DNA of 64,000 nucleotides from an uncultured Paracoccaceae bacterium (lineage in GTDB: Bacteria > Pseudomonadota > Alphaproteobacteria > Rhodobacterales > Rhodobacteraceae). The notes beneath the pieces were generated by a model. It searched no databases. It was not told the origin of the DNA and saw only the letters and a list, made by a program, of their open reading frames with translations. Shown here piece by piece: positions 46,442 through 55,183 of the stretch (position 1 is its first letter; every line of letters begins with the position of its first letter). Position numbers and translations under genes: made by a program. The DNA lies in the NCBI GenBank assembly GCA_947497985.1, contig CANMIX010000003.1:186001-250000 (forward strand), given 5' to 3'.

Positions 46442-46636
46442 ATGCCCGTGATCCTGATCCTTTTGTTGCTGGGTGTGTTTGCCTATCTCTATTGGAAGCG
46501 CACAACCACTACATTGACCCGCAATTGCCGCTGGCGGGAGAACCGCCGCGCGGCCAGTTGGACCTGTGCCTATTGCGGGGCCACGCAAGCAGGCAGTGAG
46601 ATGCCGAAGATCTGCAAAGCCGCGCCAAAAGGCTGA
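46442..46636 (+). CDS. Small membrane protein with CxxC motif, 64 aa
   Basis: One N-terminal membrane segment (MPVILILLLLGVFAYLYW), a basic Arg/Thr-rich part, and a C-terminal CAYCGATQ with a further Cys (ICKAAPKG). This is a rudimentary zinc-ribbon-like tail. AAGGGG lies upstream of ATG 46442. Uncharacterised; likely anchored in the inner membrane with the Cys part in the cytosol (positive-inside). Confidence 0.6.
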   Translation: MPVILILLLLGVFAYLYWKRTTTTLTRNCRWRENRRAASWTCAYCGATQAGSEMPKICKAAPKG

Positions 46637-46642
46637 GCGCGG

Positions 46643-47017
46643 TTACTGCGATCCGGGGAAGGATCCATCCATAAAGATCGGCGCAAAACCGCCATAGATC
46701 AGGCGCTTGCCGTCAAAGGGCATCTCCTGCATGGAGGCCATCATCTCCGGGTCGTTTTCCATCGCTTTCCAGGCTGCATTGCGGGTCTCTTTGTCGGGCC
46801 AGACGGTGAAAGAGACCACGACGGTTTCGCCGGCTTCGCATTTGACGGCCAGCGGGAAAGACGTGAGCTCGCCATCGGGCACGTCATCGCCCCAGTTTTC
46901 GCAGATGGCAATGGCCCCATGCGCTTTCATCAGGGGCCAGAAGTCGCGGACATGGGCGAGATAGGCGTCTTTCTTCTCAGTCGGGACGGCGGCAATAAAA
47001 CTGTCGAGGTAAGGCAT
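46643..47017 (-). CDS. DUF1428 family protein
   Basis: A 124-residue protein that starts MPYLDSFIAAVPTEKKDAYL and contains CENWGDDVPDGE and FTVWPDKETRNAAW, the recognisable DUF1428 (YbaA-like) blocks. It is expected to be a small dimeric alpha/beta-barrel (ferredoxin-like) protein of unknown function. ATG at 47017 has AGGAGA upstream; a longer frame to 47152 has no signal. It is monocistronic and convergent with the small CxxC protein. Confidence 0.85.
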   Translation of the reverse strand: MPYLDSFIAAVPTEKKDAYLAHVRDFWPLMKAHGAIAICENWGDDVPDGELTSFPLAVKCEAGETVVVSFTVWPDKETRNAAWKAMENDPEMMASMQEMPFDGKRLIYGGFAPIFMDGSFPGSQ

Positions 47018-47231
47018 GTGGTCTCTCCTGCGCTGGGCTGATCGGATCGAACGTATTGGTGGGCGCAGTCTATCGGAAATTCGTGACAAAATCACGGGGA
47101 AGGGCAGCGGGGTGTGGGATCGTGAAATGAGCAAGGACAAGAGGCCGTGCACATTCTCTGCCTTGCGGAGCAGGCGATGCTTGCCATTTCAGGTATTCCC
47201 GGTCTTTCTGTGCTAAAAACGGGGATTGAAT

Positions 47232-48092
47232 ATGACCAAGATAACGACTGTCGCTCCGCCCGAGGATGCAGCCCTGCGGCGCGCGGTGGCGCCGGTGATC
47301 TGCTATCCGAATGAGACCCTGCCTGAGGTGCCGCTGGCGCTTTATCAAAGCGCGCGCGCCGGTGCGGAAAAAGTCGATGAAGTCTTGGTGCAGCCGCGCG
47401 AAGCGGCCTGTTTCACGGTGCCTGCGGGACAGTTTTTTCGGATCTCTTCGGTTGAGGGGCCGCAGGTGGGCGATCTGAACCTGTGGAACGCCAAGGATCT
47501 GAATGAGCGGTTTTATTCCGGCAAGACCCGCGCGTTGCATGGCACCCATTTGACCACGGGTGAGCGGATGTGGACCAGTTTCCCCCATTTGCGCCCCATG
47601 GCCACTATCGTGGAGGACACGTTGGGTTGGTACGGGATGGATGAATTCGGCGGCTCGGTCCATGATGTGATCGGCACCCGCTGCGATCCCTATACCGGCA
47701 ACCTGTTGACGGATGTGCAGTACCATCACTGTTGCCATTCCAACCTGACCCGTGCGTTGGCGGATCACCTAGGGGTATCGTTGGCTGAGGCGGAACCCCA
47801 TGTGCATGATGTGTTGAACGTCTTTATGTGCACCGGGTTCACCCGCGACACGGGGCAGTATTTTATGAAGGCCAGTCCAGTGCGCCCGGGGGATTACCTT
47901 GAGTTCTTTGCGGAAATTGATCTGCTGGGTGGTTTAAGCGCCTGTCCGGGTGGGGACTGCTCGTCCGAGCACACCAGCGATACCGCCGCCTGTTATCCAA
48001 TGCTGGTTGAGGTTTTTGCTCCCAAGGCTGGCGCGTTGGAGGGATGGGGCAGCCCAGCCAAAAACGGATACGATCAAAGCCATGGGCGGTAG
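47232..48092 (+). CDS. DUF1989 (urea carboxylase-associated) family protein
   Basis: A 286-residue protein of the DUF1989 family, often annotated urea carboxylase-associated. Visible blocks: FFRISSVEGPQVGDLNLWN, LTTGERMWTSFPHLRPM, TRCDPY, the metal-ligand-like YHHCCHSN and CPGGDCSSEHT. No urea carboxylase gene is adjacent, so the role here is open; related proteins act in guanidine and urea nitrogen use. ATG at 47232 with GGGGA upstream. Confidence 0.75.
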   Translation: MTKITTVAPPEDAALRRAVAPVICYPNETLPEVPLALYQSARAGAEKVDEVLVQPREAACFTVPAGQFFRISSVEGPQVGDLNLWNAKDLNERFYSGKTRALHGTHLTTGERMWTSFPHLRPMATIVEDTLGWYGMDEFGGSVHDVIGTRCDPYTGNLLTDVQYHHCCHSNLTRALADHLGVSLAEAEPHVHDVLNVFMCTGFTRDTGQYFMKASPVRPGDYLEFFAEIDLLGGLSACPGGDCSSEHTSDTAACYPMLVEVFAPKAGALEGWGSPAKNGYDQSHGR

Positions 48093-48106
48093 GCCGTTGT
48101 TCAGGC

Positions 48107-48139
48107 CCCCAAGGCAGCTGAGTGGGCGTTGCCTTGGGG
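48107..48139. terminator. Terminator between DUF1989 and deoD
   Basis: CCCCAAGGCA (48107-48116) pairs with TGCCTTGGGG (48130-48139), followed by CGTTTTA. It lies 14 bases after the DUF1989 stop, between convergent genes, and may serve both. Confidence 0.78.
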
Positions 48140-48165
48140 CGTTTTATTCAACGCATAGGCGCTGA

Positions 48166-48870
48166 TCAGGCAAATGCGGCCTTAAGTGCAATCTCGACCA
48201 TATCGCCAAAGCTGCGTTCGCGTTCTTCGGACGATAAAGCCGCGCCCGTTTGCAAATGATCCGAGACCGTCAGAACTGCCAGGGCACGTGCATCATGGCG
48301 CGCGGCCAGCGTATAAAGTTCGGCCGCTTCCATTTCGACACCCAGGATATTGTGGCGCACCATCTGTTCATTGAGGTCGGGGCGTTCGTCATAAAACGTA
48401 TCCGACGAATAGATCCCGCCCACATGGACATCAACATCCAGGCTTTCGGCGGCATGGGCGGCTGCGTGCAGCAGTCCCCAATCCGCACAAGGGGCGAAGT
48501 TCACCTCACGAAATATGCTGTCCGAAGGCGAACCCACAGTGGTTGCTGTCATGGCAATAATCACATCGCGAATATTGACCTTGGCCTGCATACCACCACA
48601 GGAGCCGATGCGGATCAGGGTTTTTGCCCCAAAATTTCGGATCAGTTCATTTGTGTAGATCGAAAGCGACGGCATCCCCATACCGCTGCCTTGGATTGTC
48701 ACGGGGTGGCCATTCCAAGTGCCCGTGTAGCCGAGCATGCCACGCACTTCATTTACAAGCCGCGCATCATCCAGAAACGTTTCCGCTGCCCATTTTGCGC
48801 GATAGGGATCGCCGGGCAATAAAACCGTTTCCGCAATATCGCCGGGCGCGGCACCAATATGAATAGTCAC
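48166..48870 (-). CDS. deoD: Purine nucleoside phosphorylase, DeoD type
   Basis: A 234-residue hexameric-type PNP that cleaves purine (deoxy)nucleosides to base and (deoxy)ribose-1-phosphate. Signature [15 protein letters not shown], the phosphate-binding [21 protein letters not shown], and the catalytic Asp in LTVSDHL. The BMP-type nucleoside importer later in the window could supply its substrates, although it is not linked on the DNA. Confidence 0.95.
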   Translation of the reverse strand: MTIHIGAAPGDIAETVLLPGDPYRAKWAAETFLDDARLVNEVRGMLGYTGTWNGHPVTIQGSGMGMPSLSIYTNELIRNFGAKTLIRIGSCGGMQAKVNIRDVIIAMTATTVGSPSDSIFREVNFAPCADWGLLHAAAHAAESLDVDVHVGGIYSSDTFYDERPDLNEQMVRHNILGVEMEAAELYTLAARHDARALAVLTVSDHLQTGAALSSEERERSFGDMVEIALKAAFA

Positions 48871-48891
48871 TCGTACACCTCAAAAAAGGAG

Positions 48892-49209
48892 TTAGATTTC
48901 CAATTCTGAGATATCAGCACCGGCAGTCAATGCAGCATGGACCCAATGTGGTTTGCGTCCACGGCCGCTCCAGGTCTCATCTGGGTTCTGCGGGTTGCGA
49001 TACTTGGGTGCAGCTTTGCCTTTTTTACCGGTGTGGCGTGCAGTTGCGGCGATCTCTTCGAGCGAGAAACCGAATTTTGCCGCAGCTTCTTCTGCAGCGC
49101 GCAAAGCTTCGGTGCGTTCACGCTCTTCGGCGCGTTGAATCGCCGTGTCCAGATTTGAGCGCAATTCGATGAGCTCAAGCCGGGACATGGTCGAAAGATC
49201 GATTGTCAT
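48892..49209 (-). CDS. H-NS family nucleoid protein (HvrA-like)
   Basis: A 105-residue protein. The N-terminal helical oligomerisation part (LSTMSRLELIELRSNLDTAI, EERERTEAL) is followed by the C-terminal DNA-binding domain with NPDETWSGRGRKPHW, the classic H-NS/HvrA pattern. ATG at 49209 is chosen; an extension to 49236 is open without a ribosome site. In Rhodobacter, HvrA-like proteins modulate photosynthesis and other genes. It lies between deoD and ecm. Confidence 0.88.
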   Translation of the reverse strand: MTIDLSTMSRLELIELRSNLDTAIQRAEERERTEALRAAEEAAAKFGFSLEEIAATARHTGKKGKAAPKYRNPQNPDETWSGRGRKPHWVHAALTAGADISELEI

Positions 49210-49322
49210 TGGTCTTCTCCAAATTAGTTCCACCATAATATATGGCGTATTCTGCTTTATGAAATAAAACAGAACCTGCTTTCATCAACTAATTTGGCAG
49301 TTTTTCGCTTTTTTTCCCGAAT

Positions 49323-51299
49323 TTAACTCTCTACTTCCCCAGAAATAGCGAGGTCGGTAATGTCACTCATCATAGAATTGAGTTCAAAGTCCTTTGGCGT
49401 AAAAACGCGGGACACCCCCATTTCTCTGAGTTTTGCAGCATCTTCGTCTGGAATAATACCGCCAACAATCACCGGAAGATTTTCCAATCCGGCCTCGCGC
49501 AAGCGATTTAGGGTTTCTTCGACGAGGGGTAAATGGCTGCCGGATAGAATGGAAAGGCCGAGAACATGGGCTTTGTCGTCCTGGGCAGATTGTACCAATT
49601 CTGCGGGCGTCAGGCGAATACCGTCATAGGTAATATCCATGCCGCAGTCGCGCGCACGATAGGCAATTTGTTCGGCCCCATTCGAATGGCCGTCAAGGCC
49701 GGGTTTGCCGATGACGAATTTCAAACGACGTCCCAATTTGTCGCTGGCAGCGTTCACCTCGTCCCGGAGGTCTTCGAGGTTCTCGGTCTTGTTGGACTGG
49801 CTTGCAGAGACGCCGGTTGGGCCACGATAGATACCGTGCACACGGCGCATTTCTTCTGCCCATTCACCGGTGGTGACGCCGGCTTTGGCGGCGCGGATCG
49901 ACGGTTCCATGATATTTGCGCCGTTGCTGGCGGCCTCGCGCAGCGCTTTGAGAGCGGCTGAAACGGCTGCGTCGTCACGCTCTGCACGCCAGGCATTCAG
50001 TCGGGTGATCTGCTCTTCTTCTACGGCGGGGTCGACAACCATAATGCCGCCGTCCTCGGTTTGTAGTGGCGACGGCTCACCCTCGGTCCAGCGGTTCACG
50101 CCCACAACGGTGGTCTCGCCACGTTCGATGCGGTTCAGGCGGTCGGCGTTTGATTCCACCAGACGGGATTTCATGTATTCGATCGACTGCACAGCGCCGC
50201 CCATCGATCCAAGGTTTGCCAGCTCGGCGCGAGCGCCGTCTTTCAGGGCCTCGACCTTGGCATCGACCACAGGGTTGCCATCAAACAGATCGCCATATTC
50301 CAGCAGGTCGGTCTCATAAGCGAGGATCTGTTGCATCCGCATGGACCATTGTTGATCCCAGGGGCGCGGCAGCCCCAAAGCTTCGTTCCAGGCGGGCAGC
50401 TGCACGGCGCGCGCACGGGCCTTTTTCGACAGGGTCACCGCCAGCATTTCGATCAGGATCCGATAGACGTTGTTTTCCGGCTGCTGCTCGGTCAAGCCAA
50501 GCGAATTGACCTGCACACCATAGCGGAAGCGGCGGAATTTGGATTCGGTAACCCCATAGCGCTCCTTACAAATTTCGTCCCACAGATCAACAAAGGCGCG
50601 CATTTTGCACATCTCGGTGACAAAGCGGATACCGGCGTTCACAAAGAAAGAAATGCGCCCCACCATGGCTGGGAAATCCGCGGGATCCACCCGTGGTTGC
50701 AACTCGTCCAGCACCGCCTGCGCGGTGGCCAGCGCAAAGGCGAGCTCTTGTTCGGGCGTCGCGCCGGCCTCTTGCAGGTGGTAGGAGCAGACGTTCATCG
50801 GGTTCCACTTGGGAATGTTGCGGTAGCAGTATTCCGCAACATCGCCGATCATTTTTAGGCTGGGTTTGGGCGGACAAATATAGGTGCCCCGGCTCAAATA
50901 TTCTTTGATCAGGTCGTTTTGAACGGTGCCTTGCAGCTTTGAGATATCTGCGCCCTGTTCCTCGGCTGCGGCCACATACAGCGACAAAAGCCAAGGGGCT
51001 GTGGCGTTGATTGTCATCGAGGTGTTCATCTGTTCCAGCGGAATCTGGTCGAACAAAGTACGCATGTCGCCCAAGTGGCAAACAGGTACGCCGACCTTGC
51101 CGACCTCACCCCGCGCGAGCACATGGTCGCTGTCGTAACCGGTCTGTGTGGGCAGGTCGAAGGCCACCGACAGACCTGTCTGTCCTTTGGCCAGGTTGGC
51201 CCGGTAGAGCGCGTTGGATTTGGTCGCGGTGGAATGACCCGCATAGGTGCGGATCAGCCAGGGGCGGTCGGTCTTGGTCTCTTTCTGCGTCTGCGACAT
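49323..51299 (-). CDS. ecm: Ethylmalonyl-CoA mutase
   Basis: A 658-residue B12-dependent mutase that converts (2R)-ethylmalonyl-CoA to methylsuccinyl-CoA. It has the one-chain layout of the Ecm/MeaA group: an N-terminal substrate TIM barrel (TYAGHSTATKSNALYRANLA, LPTQTGYDSDH) and a C-terminal cobalamin domain, with the lower-ligand DxHxxG motif at 536-541 (LDGHSNG) and VIVGGIIPDED. It stands divergent from ccr, the enzyme two steps before it, across a 745-base region. Confidence 0.94.
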   Translation of the reverse strand: MSQTQKETKTDRPWLIRTYAGHSTATKSNALYRANLAKGQTGLSVAFDLPTQTGYDSDHVLARGEVGKVGVPVCHLGDMRTLFDQIPLEQMNTSMTINATAPWLLSLYVAAAEEQGADISKLQGTVQNDLIKEYLSRGTYICPPKPSLKMIGDVAEYCYRNIPKWNPMNVCSYHLQEAGATPEQELAFALATAQAVLDELQPRVDPADFPAMVGRISFFVNAGIRFVTEMCKMRAFVDLWDEICKERYGVTESKFRRFRYGVQVNSLGLTEQQPENNVYRILIEMLAVTLSKKARARAVQLPAWNEALGLPRPWDQQWSMRMQQILAYETDLLEYGDLFDGNPVVDAKVEALKDGARAELANLGSMGGAVQSIEYMKSRLVESNADRLNRIERGETTVVGVNRWTEGEPSPLQTEDGGIMVVDPAVEEEQITRLNAWRAERDDAAVSAALKALREAASNGANIMEPSIRAAKAGVTTGEWAEEMRRVHGIYRGPTGVSASQSNKTENLEDLRDEVNAASDKLGRRLKFVIGKPGLDGHSNGAEQIAYRARDCGMDITYDGIRLTPAELVQSAQDDKAHVLGLSILSGSHLPLVEETLNRLREAGLENLPVIVGGIIPDEDAAKLREMGVSRVFTPKDFELNSMMSDITDLAISGEVES

Positions 51300-51572
51300 G
51301 GCGAACCTCGTGAATCTCGACGGGTAATTTTATTTCGTTTAATTGTTGTAGATCGTAATTTTGAACCCTTGTCAATTCGCTGCATTGCGGCGTGCGCCGG
51401 GTTTTTGTCAGGTCTTAGCGCTTTTGGGAGGCGCGCTTGGCCACAGGTGTCGGCCTTGGGAGTTGTTTTTATATCTACAATCTATGAGGGAGGATATAAA
51501 TTTGTGAATACGTTTTAAATTGCATAGGGTGAAAGGTAAGTGAGATTATTAACACTTCGGTTAATCCAGCCT

Positions 51573-51592
51573 TATGTGATTTATTTCACATA
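51573..51592. promoter_or_regulatory. CRP/FNR-class palindrome in the ecm-ccr region
   Basis: TATGTGA (51573-51579), a six-base spacer and TCACATA (51586-51592). This matches the textbook TGTGA-N6-TCACA CRP consensus in both halves. It lies about 275 bases upstream of the ecm start. It could equally be part of a transcript-end hairpin (outer AGCC/GGCT also pairs). Confidence 0.5.
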
Positions 51593-51900
51593 GGCTGATC
51601 GTTTCAACACGGCGGCGGCTTCATGAACGCCCGCATCAATAATGAAGACTGTTTCCCGTGATACTAGCTTATTTTTGAAGCGCTGTTCAGACCGAGAATA
51701 GAACGGGAAATGCGCCTGACGTCGGGGAAGGCATATTTTCAAAGCCGACATATTCATTTTGCGGCACATTGGTTGGAAGCCCGATTTATTTCCGTAAAGA
51801 AGCACTGGATTGCGTGGCTTTAAAGGCACCGCGGTACTGCCAAAAGGATGCCAGAGACGGCCTGTAGCCCTTGGCCGATAGGCGTCGACCGTGCTGCATG

Positions 51901-51976
51901 CGCAAAGTAAATTCTGCGCTTGCGAGGTCATAAAATTACAAAAAAGACGCCTATGGGGTTGCAATATTACTTTGCG
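51901..51976. promoter_or_regulatory. Widely spaced inverted repeat upstream of ccr
   Basis: CGCAAAGTAA (51901-51910) and TTACTTTGCG (51967-51976) are exact reverse complements 56 bases apart, ending 68 bases before the ccr start. TTTGC/GCAAA half-sites are, as I recall, recognised by the ScfR-type regulators (for example RamB, PccR) that control ethylmalonyl-CoA and propionyl-CoA genes in relatives. Binding here is inferred. Confidence 0.4.
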
Positions 51977-52044
51977 GTTTCTATTCCTGTTGGGGAGGCC
52001 GCGATTCTGCACTGCGGCGATGCTGTTGAGGGAAGGAGGCCAAC

Positions 52045-53331
52045 ATGGCTTTGGACAACGAGAACCAGGCGCTGGCTTATGATGCGCCACAAAAAGATCT
52101 CTATGAGATGGGCGAAATCCCTCCGATGGGATATGTGCCCAAGCAAATGTACGCCTGGGCCATTCGTCGGGAGCGTCATGGTGAGCCGGACAAAGCGATG
52201 TTGCAGGAAGTTGTGGATGTGCCCGAGCTGGACAGCCACGAGGTGTTGGTTCTGGTGATGGCTGCCGGCGTCAATTATAATGGCGTTTGGGCGGGGCTTG
52301 GTAAGCCGATCAGCCCCTTTGACGTTCACGGCGCGCCGTTCCACATCGCTGGTTCCGATGCATCGGGCATCGTTTGGGCGGTCGGTGATAAGGTTAAACG
52401 CTGGAAGGTTGGCGACGAAGTTGTCATTCATTGCAACCAGGACGATGGTGACGATGAAGAATGTAACGGCGGCGATCCGATGTATTCCGAAAGCCAACGT
52501 ATCTGGGGCTATGAGACGCCGGATGGGTCGTTTGCTCAGTTCACCAATGTTCAGGCGCAGCAGCTGATGCCACGGCCCAAACATCTGACTTGGGAAGAGA
52601 GCGCATGTTATACGCTGACCCTGGCGACCGCTTATCGGATGTTGTTTGGTCACGAGCCGCATGATTTGAAGCCTGGCCAGAATGTGTTGGTATGGGGGGC
52701 CTCGGGTGGTCTGGGATCTTATGCGATCCAGTTGATCAACACGGCTGGCGCCAATGCAATTGGCGTGATCTCGGACGAGAGCAAGCGTGACTTTGTCATG
52801 GGGCTGGGCGCCAAGGGTGTGATTAACCGCAATGACTTCAATTGCTGGGGTCAGCTACCGACGGTGAATACGCCAGAGTATAACACTTGGCTGAAAGAGG
52901 CGCGCAAGTTCGGCAAGGCGATCTGGGAAATTACCGGCAAGGGCGTCAATGTCGACATGGTGTTTGAACACCCCGGCGAGAAGACGTTCCCTGTGTCTTC
53001 ACTAGTCTGTAAAAAGGGCGGAATGGTTGTAATTTGCGCCGGAACGTCCGGGTTCAACTGTACCTTTGACGTGCGTTACATGTGGATGCATCAAAAGCGT
53101 TTGCAGGGCTCGCATTTTGCCCATTTGAAACAGGCTGCGGCCGCGAACAAGCTGATGGTGGAGCGTCGTCTGGATCCCTGCATGTCAGAGGTGTTTACCT
53201 GGGCTGATCTGCCCGAGGCGCACATGAAAATGCTGCGCAATGAACATAAGCCTGGCAATATGTCGGTGCTGGTTCAGGCTCCAAAAACCGGGCTGCGCAC
53301 GTTGGAAGATGTGCTGGAGGCTGGCAAGTAA
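52045..53331 (+). CDS. ccr: Crotonyl-CoA carboxylase/reductase
   Basis: A 428-residue medium-chain dehydrogenase that reductively carboxylates crotonyl-CoA to ethylmalonyl-CoA, the key reaction of the ethylmalonyl-CoA pathway. The family N-terminus LYEMGEIPPMGYVP, the NADPH motif VWGASGGLGSYAIQL, and GEKTFPVSS/VCKKGGMVV are visible. ATG at 52045 with GGAAGGAGG upstream, a strong site. Length equals known Ccr proteins. A strong terminator follows. Confidence 0.96.
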   Translation: MALDNENQALAYDAPQKDLYEMGEIPPMGYVPKQMYAWAIRRERHGEPDKAMLQEVVDVPELDSHEVLVLVMAAGVNYNGVWAGLGKPISPFDVHGAPFHIAGSDASGIVWAVGDKVKRWKVGDEVVIHCNQDDGDDEECNGGDPMYSESQRIWGYETPDGSFAQFTNVQAQQLMPRPKHLTWEESACYTLTLATAYRMLFGHEPHDLKPGQNVLVWGASGGLGSYAIQLINTAGANAIGVISDESKRDFVMGLGAKGVINRNDFNCWGQLPTVNTPEYNTWLKEARKFGKAIWEITGKGVNVDMVFEHPGEKTFPVSSLVCKKGGMVVICAGTSGFNCTFDVRYMWMHQKRLQGSHFAHLKQAAAANKLMVERRLDPCMSEVFTWADLPEAHMKMLRNEHKPGNMSVLVQAPKTGLRTLEDVLEAGK

Positions 53332-53354
53332 ACCAGCGATAGAAAGTCTGATCC

Positions 53355-53404
53355 AAGGGCTCTGCTTCTGTTCATAGAAATGAACAGGGCGGGGCCCTTT
53401 TTGT
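53355..53404 (+). terminator. Terminator of ccr
   Basis: AAGGGC (53355-53360) pairs with GCCCTT (53394-53399), enclosing a second helix CTGTTCA/TGAACAG, followed by TTTTTG. It lies 23 bases after the ccr stop. Confidence 0.8.
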
Positions 53405-53460
53405 ATTAAAATCAGCACAATAGCTTCGCATTTATCGAGTTTCTTGCCGCAGGGGGGCAA

Positions 53461-53508
53461 AAATTTGTTCACAATGAGAACTTTCTGATAGAGAATAAGA
53501 ACAAATTT
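53461..53508. promoter_or_regulatory. Inverted repeat upstream of luxR
   Basis: AAATTTGTTC (53461-53470) and GAACAAATTT (53499-53508) are perfect complements with a 28-base spacer in an AT-rich region. They lie 110-157 bases before the luxR start. It could be an operator or loop site; it does not look like a classical lux box. Confidence 0.4.
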
Positions 53509-53617
53509 ACGGATTTAGAAATGTTTCCGTTGACCGTAAAAGGTTAATGAAGAAACCTGAAAGTCGTTAAGGATTGGGAAAGGTGCGGGCAAAGAGACAC
53601 ATCGCTCTAGGGAGCGT

Positions 53618-54367
53618 GTGAAACTGCGCGGTAGTGGTTCAAGAAATATGGAGAACAGGGACGATTTGGACCGGATTCTCGACGCGTTGGCCGCTACGAC
53701 GACTTTGCCCGGGTTGCAAACGATCGTCGAACGCCTGACAGACTATCTGAGCGTCGATCATGCGGTTTACCATTGGGTGGACAGCCAGGGAGATCACTAT
53801 CACTTTGGGACTTACACCGAAACCTGGGTGGAGCGCTATCAAGCCGCAGACTATGTGCGTGTAGACCCGGTAGTTGCAGGCTGTTACCAGAATTTTCACC
53901 CACTCGATTGGCGTCGTCTTGACTGGAGCACGCGCAAGGTGCGGGCTTTCCTAAGTGATGCTTTGGAGCATGGTGTGGGCAACCAGGGTTATTCCATTCC
54001 GATCCGTGGCCCCAGTGGCCAGTTTGCGGTGTTCACCCTAAGCCATAATTGCAGTGATTCTGCCTGGGACACCTTCATTGCCGCCTATAATCGAGAGCTG
54101 CTTTTGCTGGCACATTTCTTCAATCGCAAAGCATTGGAGTTCGAACCAGGCCGGTTGGACCTGCTGGACATCAGCCTGTCCCCGCGTGAGGTAGACGCCT
54201 TAACGTTGTTGGCACAAGGTCAAAGCAGGGCCCAAGTTGCGAGTAGTTTATCCATATCAGAGCACACTTTACGGGTATATATCGAAAGTGCGCGATATAA
54301 ATTAGGCGCTGCAAACACAACTCATGCGATTGCACGCGCAACGAGCATAGGCTTGATCGTCATATGA
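53618..54367 (+). CDS. luxR: LuxR-family quorum-sensing regulator
   Basis: A 249-residue regulator with an N-terminal autoinducer-binding domain (about 25-165; the family Trp and Tyr are in VYHWVDSQGD and TYTETWVERYQAADYVRVDP) and a C-terminal LuxR HTH (about 185-245: LSPREVDALTLLAQG, SSLSISEHTLRVYIESARYKL). It pairs with the luxI gene starting 91 bases downstream. GTG at 53618 with AGGGAG is chosen; ATG at 53648 would shorten it by ten residues. It should bind the acyl-homoserine lactone made next door. Confidence 0.88.
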   Translation: MKLRGSGSRNMENRDDLDRILDALAATTTLPGLQTIVERLTDYLSVDHAVYHWVDSQGDHYHFGTYTETWVERYQAADYVRVDPVVAGCYQNFHPLDWRRLDWSTRKVRAFLSDALEHGVGNQGYSIPIRGPSGQFAVFTLSHNCSDSAWDTFIAAYNRELLLLAHFFNRKALEFEPGRLDLLDISLSPREVDALTLLAQGQSRAQVASSLSISEHTLRVYIESARYKLGAANTTHAIARATSIGLIVI

Positions 54368-54458
54368 CGTAAGGATGACTATCATTTAATATTAAGTCTT
54401 TGGTGTGTAGCATATCGTGGTGCCTACTGTCCCCGTTTCAAGCAAAAGGGGACACAAA

Positions 54459-55112
54459 ATGCTTCGTTACATCTATCGTCACGACCTTCACCAATTTCCA
54501 CAACTTGCCCGATCGATGCACTTGGATCGCGCGGATCAGTTCCACACGCGGCTGGGCTGGGATGTCAACCTTGACGCGAATGGGGAAGAGCATGATCAAT
54601 ATGACCAGCTCGACCCGCTATATGTCATCTGGGAGCAACCCGACGGCAGCCATGGGGGATCCATGCGATTTTTGCCAACCACTGGACCCGTTATGGTTAA
54701 TGACTTCTTCCTGGATCTTACCGGTGGGGTGCCTTTGCAAAGCCCGCTGATCTGGGAAAGCACTCGGTTTTGCCTGTCGCGCGATGTCTCTGGCAATGTG
54801 GCCGGTGCCTTGATGCTTGCTGGGATTGAGGTGATGCGCAATTTTGGCATCGAACATTTCGCCGGGGTTTTTGACCGACGAATGGTGCGGATCTACCGTA
54901 GTCTTGGCTTTAGCCCCGAGGTGATTGGGCGACGCGGAGAAGGGCGCGAACAAATCTGCCTGGGCCTGTGGGAATATTCCTCCGAAGTCTATGAACGTGT
55001 GGCTGCGCGTTGTGAAATTCCGATGGAGACCTCGCAGCAGTGGTTTGATCATTCCTTTGGTGCCGTTGTTCCTCATATGCCCGCCAGCCCGGCGCAATTT
55101 GCGGCGGAATAA
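54459..55112 (+). CDS. luxI: Acyl-homoserine-lactone synthase (LuxI family)
   Basis: A 217-residue AHL synthase that joins SAM and an acyl chain. The invariant LuxI residues are present: Arg24, Phe28 and Trp34 in RADQFHTRLGWD, Asp46 and Asp49 in EHDQYDQLD, Arg70 in GSMRFLPTTGP, and Glu100 and Arg103 in WESTRF. ATG at 54459 is chosen (AAAAGGGGA upstream) over an open extension to 54417. It is the second gene of the LuxR-LuxI pair. No lux box is visible in the 91-base gap. Confidence 0.93.
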   Translation: MLRYIYRHDLHQFPQLARSMHLDRADQFHTRLGWDVNLDANGEEHDQYDQLDPLYVIWEQPDGSHGGSMRFLPTTGPVMVNDFFLDLTGGVPLQSPLIWESTRFCLSRDVSGNVAGALMLAGIEVMRNFGIEHFAGVFDRRMVRIYRSLGFSPEVIGRRGEGREQICLGLWEYSSEVYERVAARCEIPMETSQQWFDHSFGAVVPHMPASPAQFAAE

Positions 55113-55183
55113 ATTCTCAGATCAGGATGGGGGCGGCCGTATGGTGTCTGGTGCCGTCGGCCCCATCCCTGTAGGGTCGCGCC

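Larger units (their letters stand above)
51300..52044. other. Divergent control region of ecm and ccr
   Basis: A 745-base gap, unusually long for this window. It contains a CRP-type palindrome (51573-51592), a widely spaced inverted repeat CGCAAAGTAA/TTACTTTGCG (51901-51976) near ccr, and AT-rich stretches at 51470-51600 and 51930-51990. No coding frame here has a ribosome site or known similarity. Confidence 0.6.

Noticed and set aside
54368-54458. lux box upstream of luxI
   Set aside because: I looked for CTG-N10-CAG-type dyads and found no convincing match.
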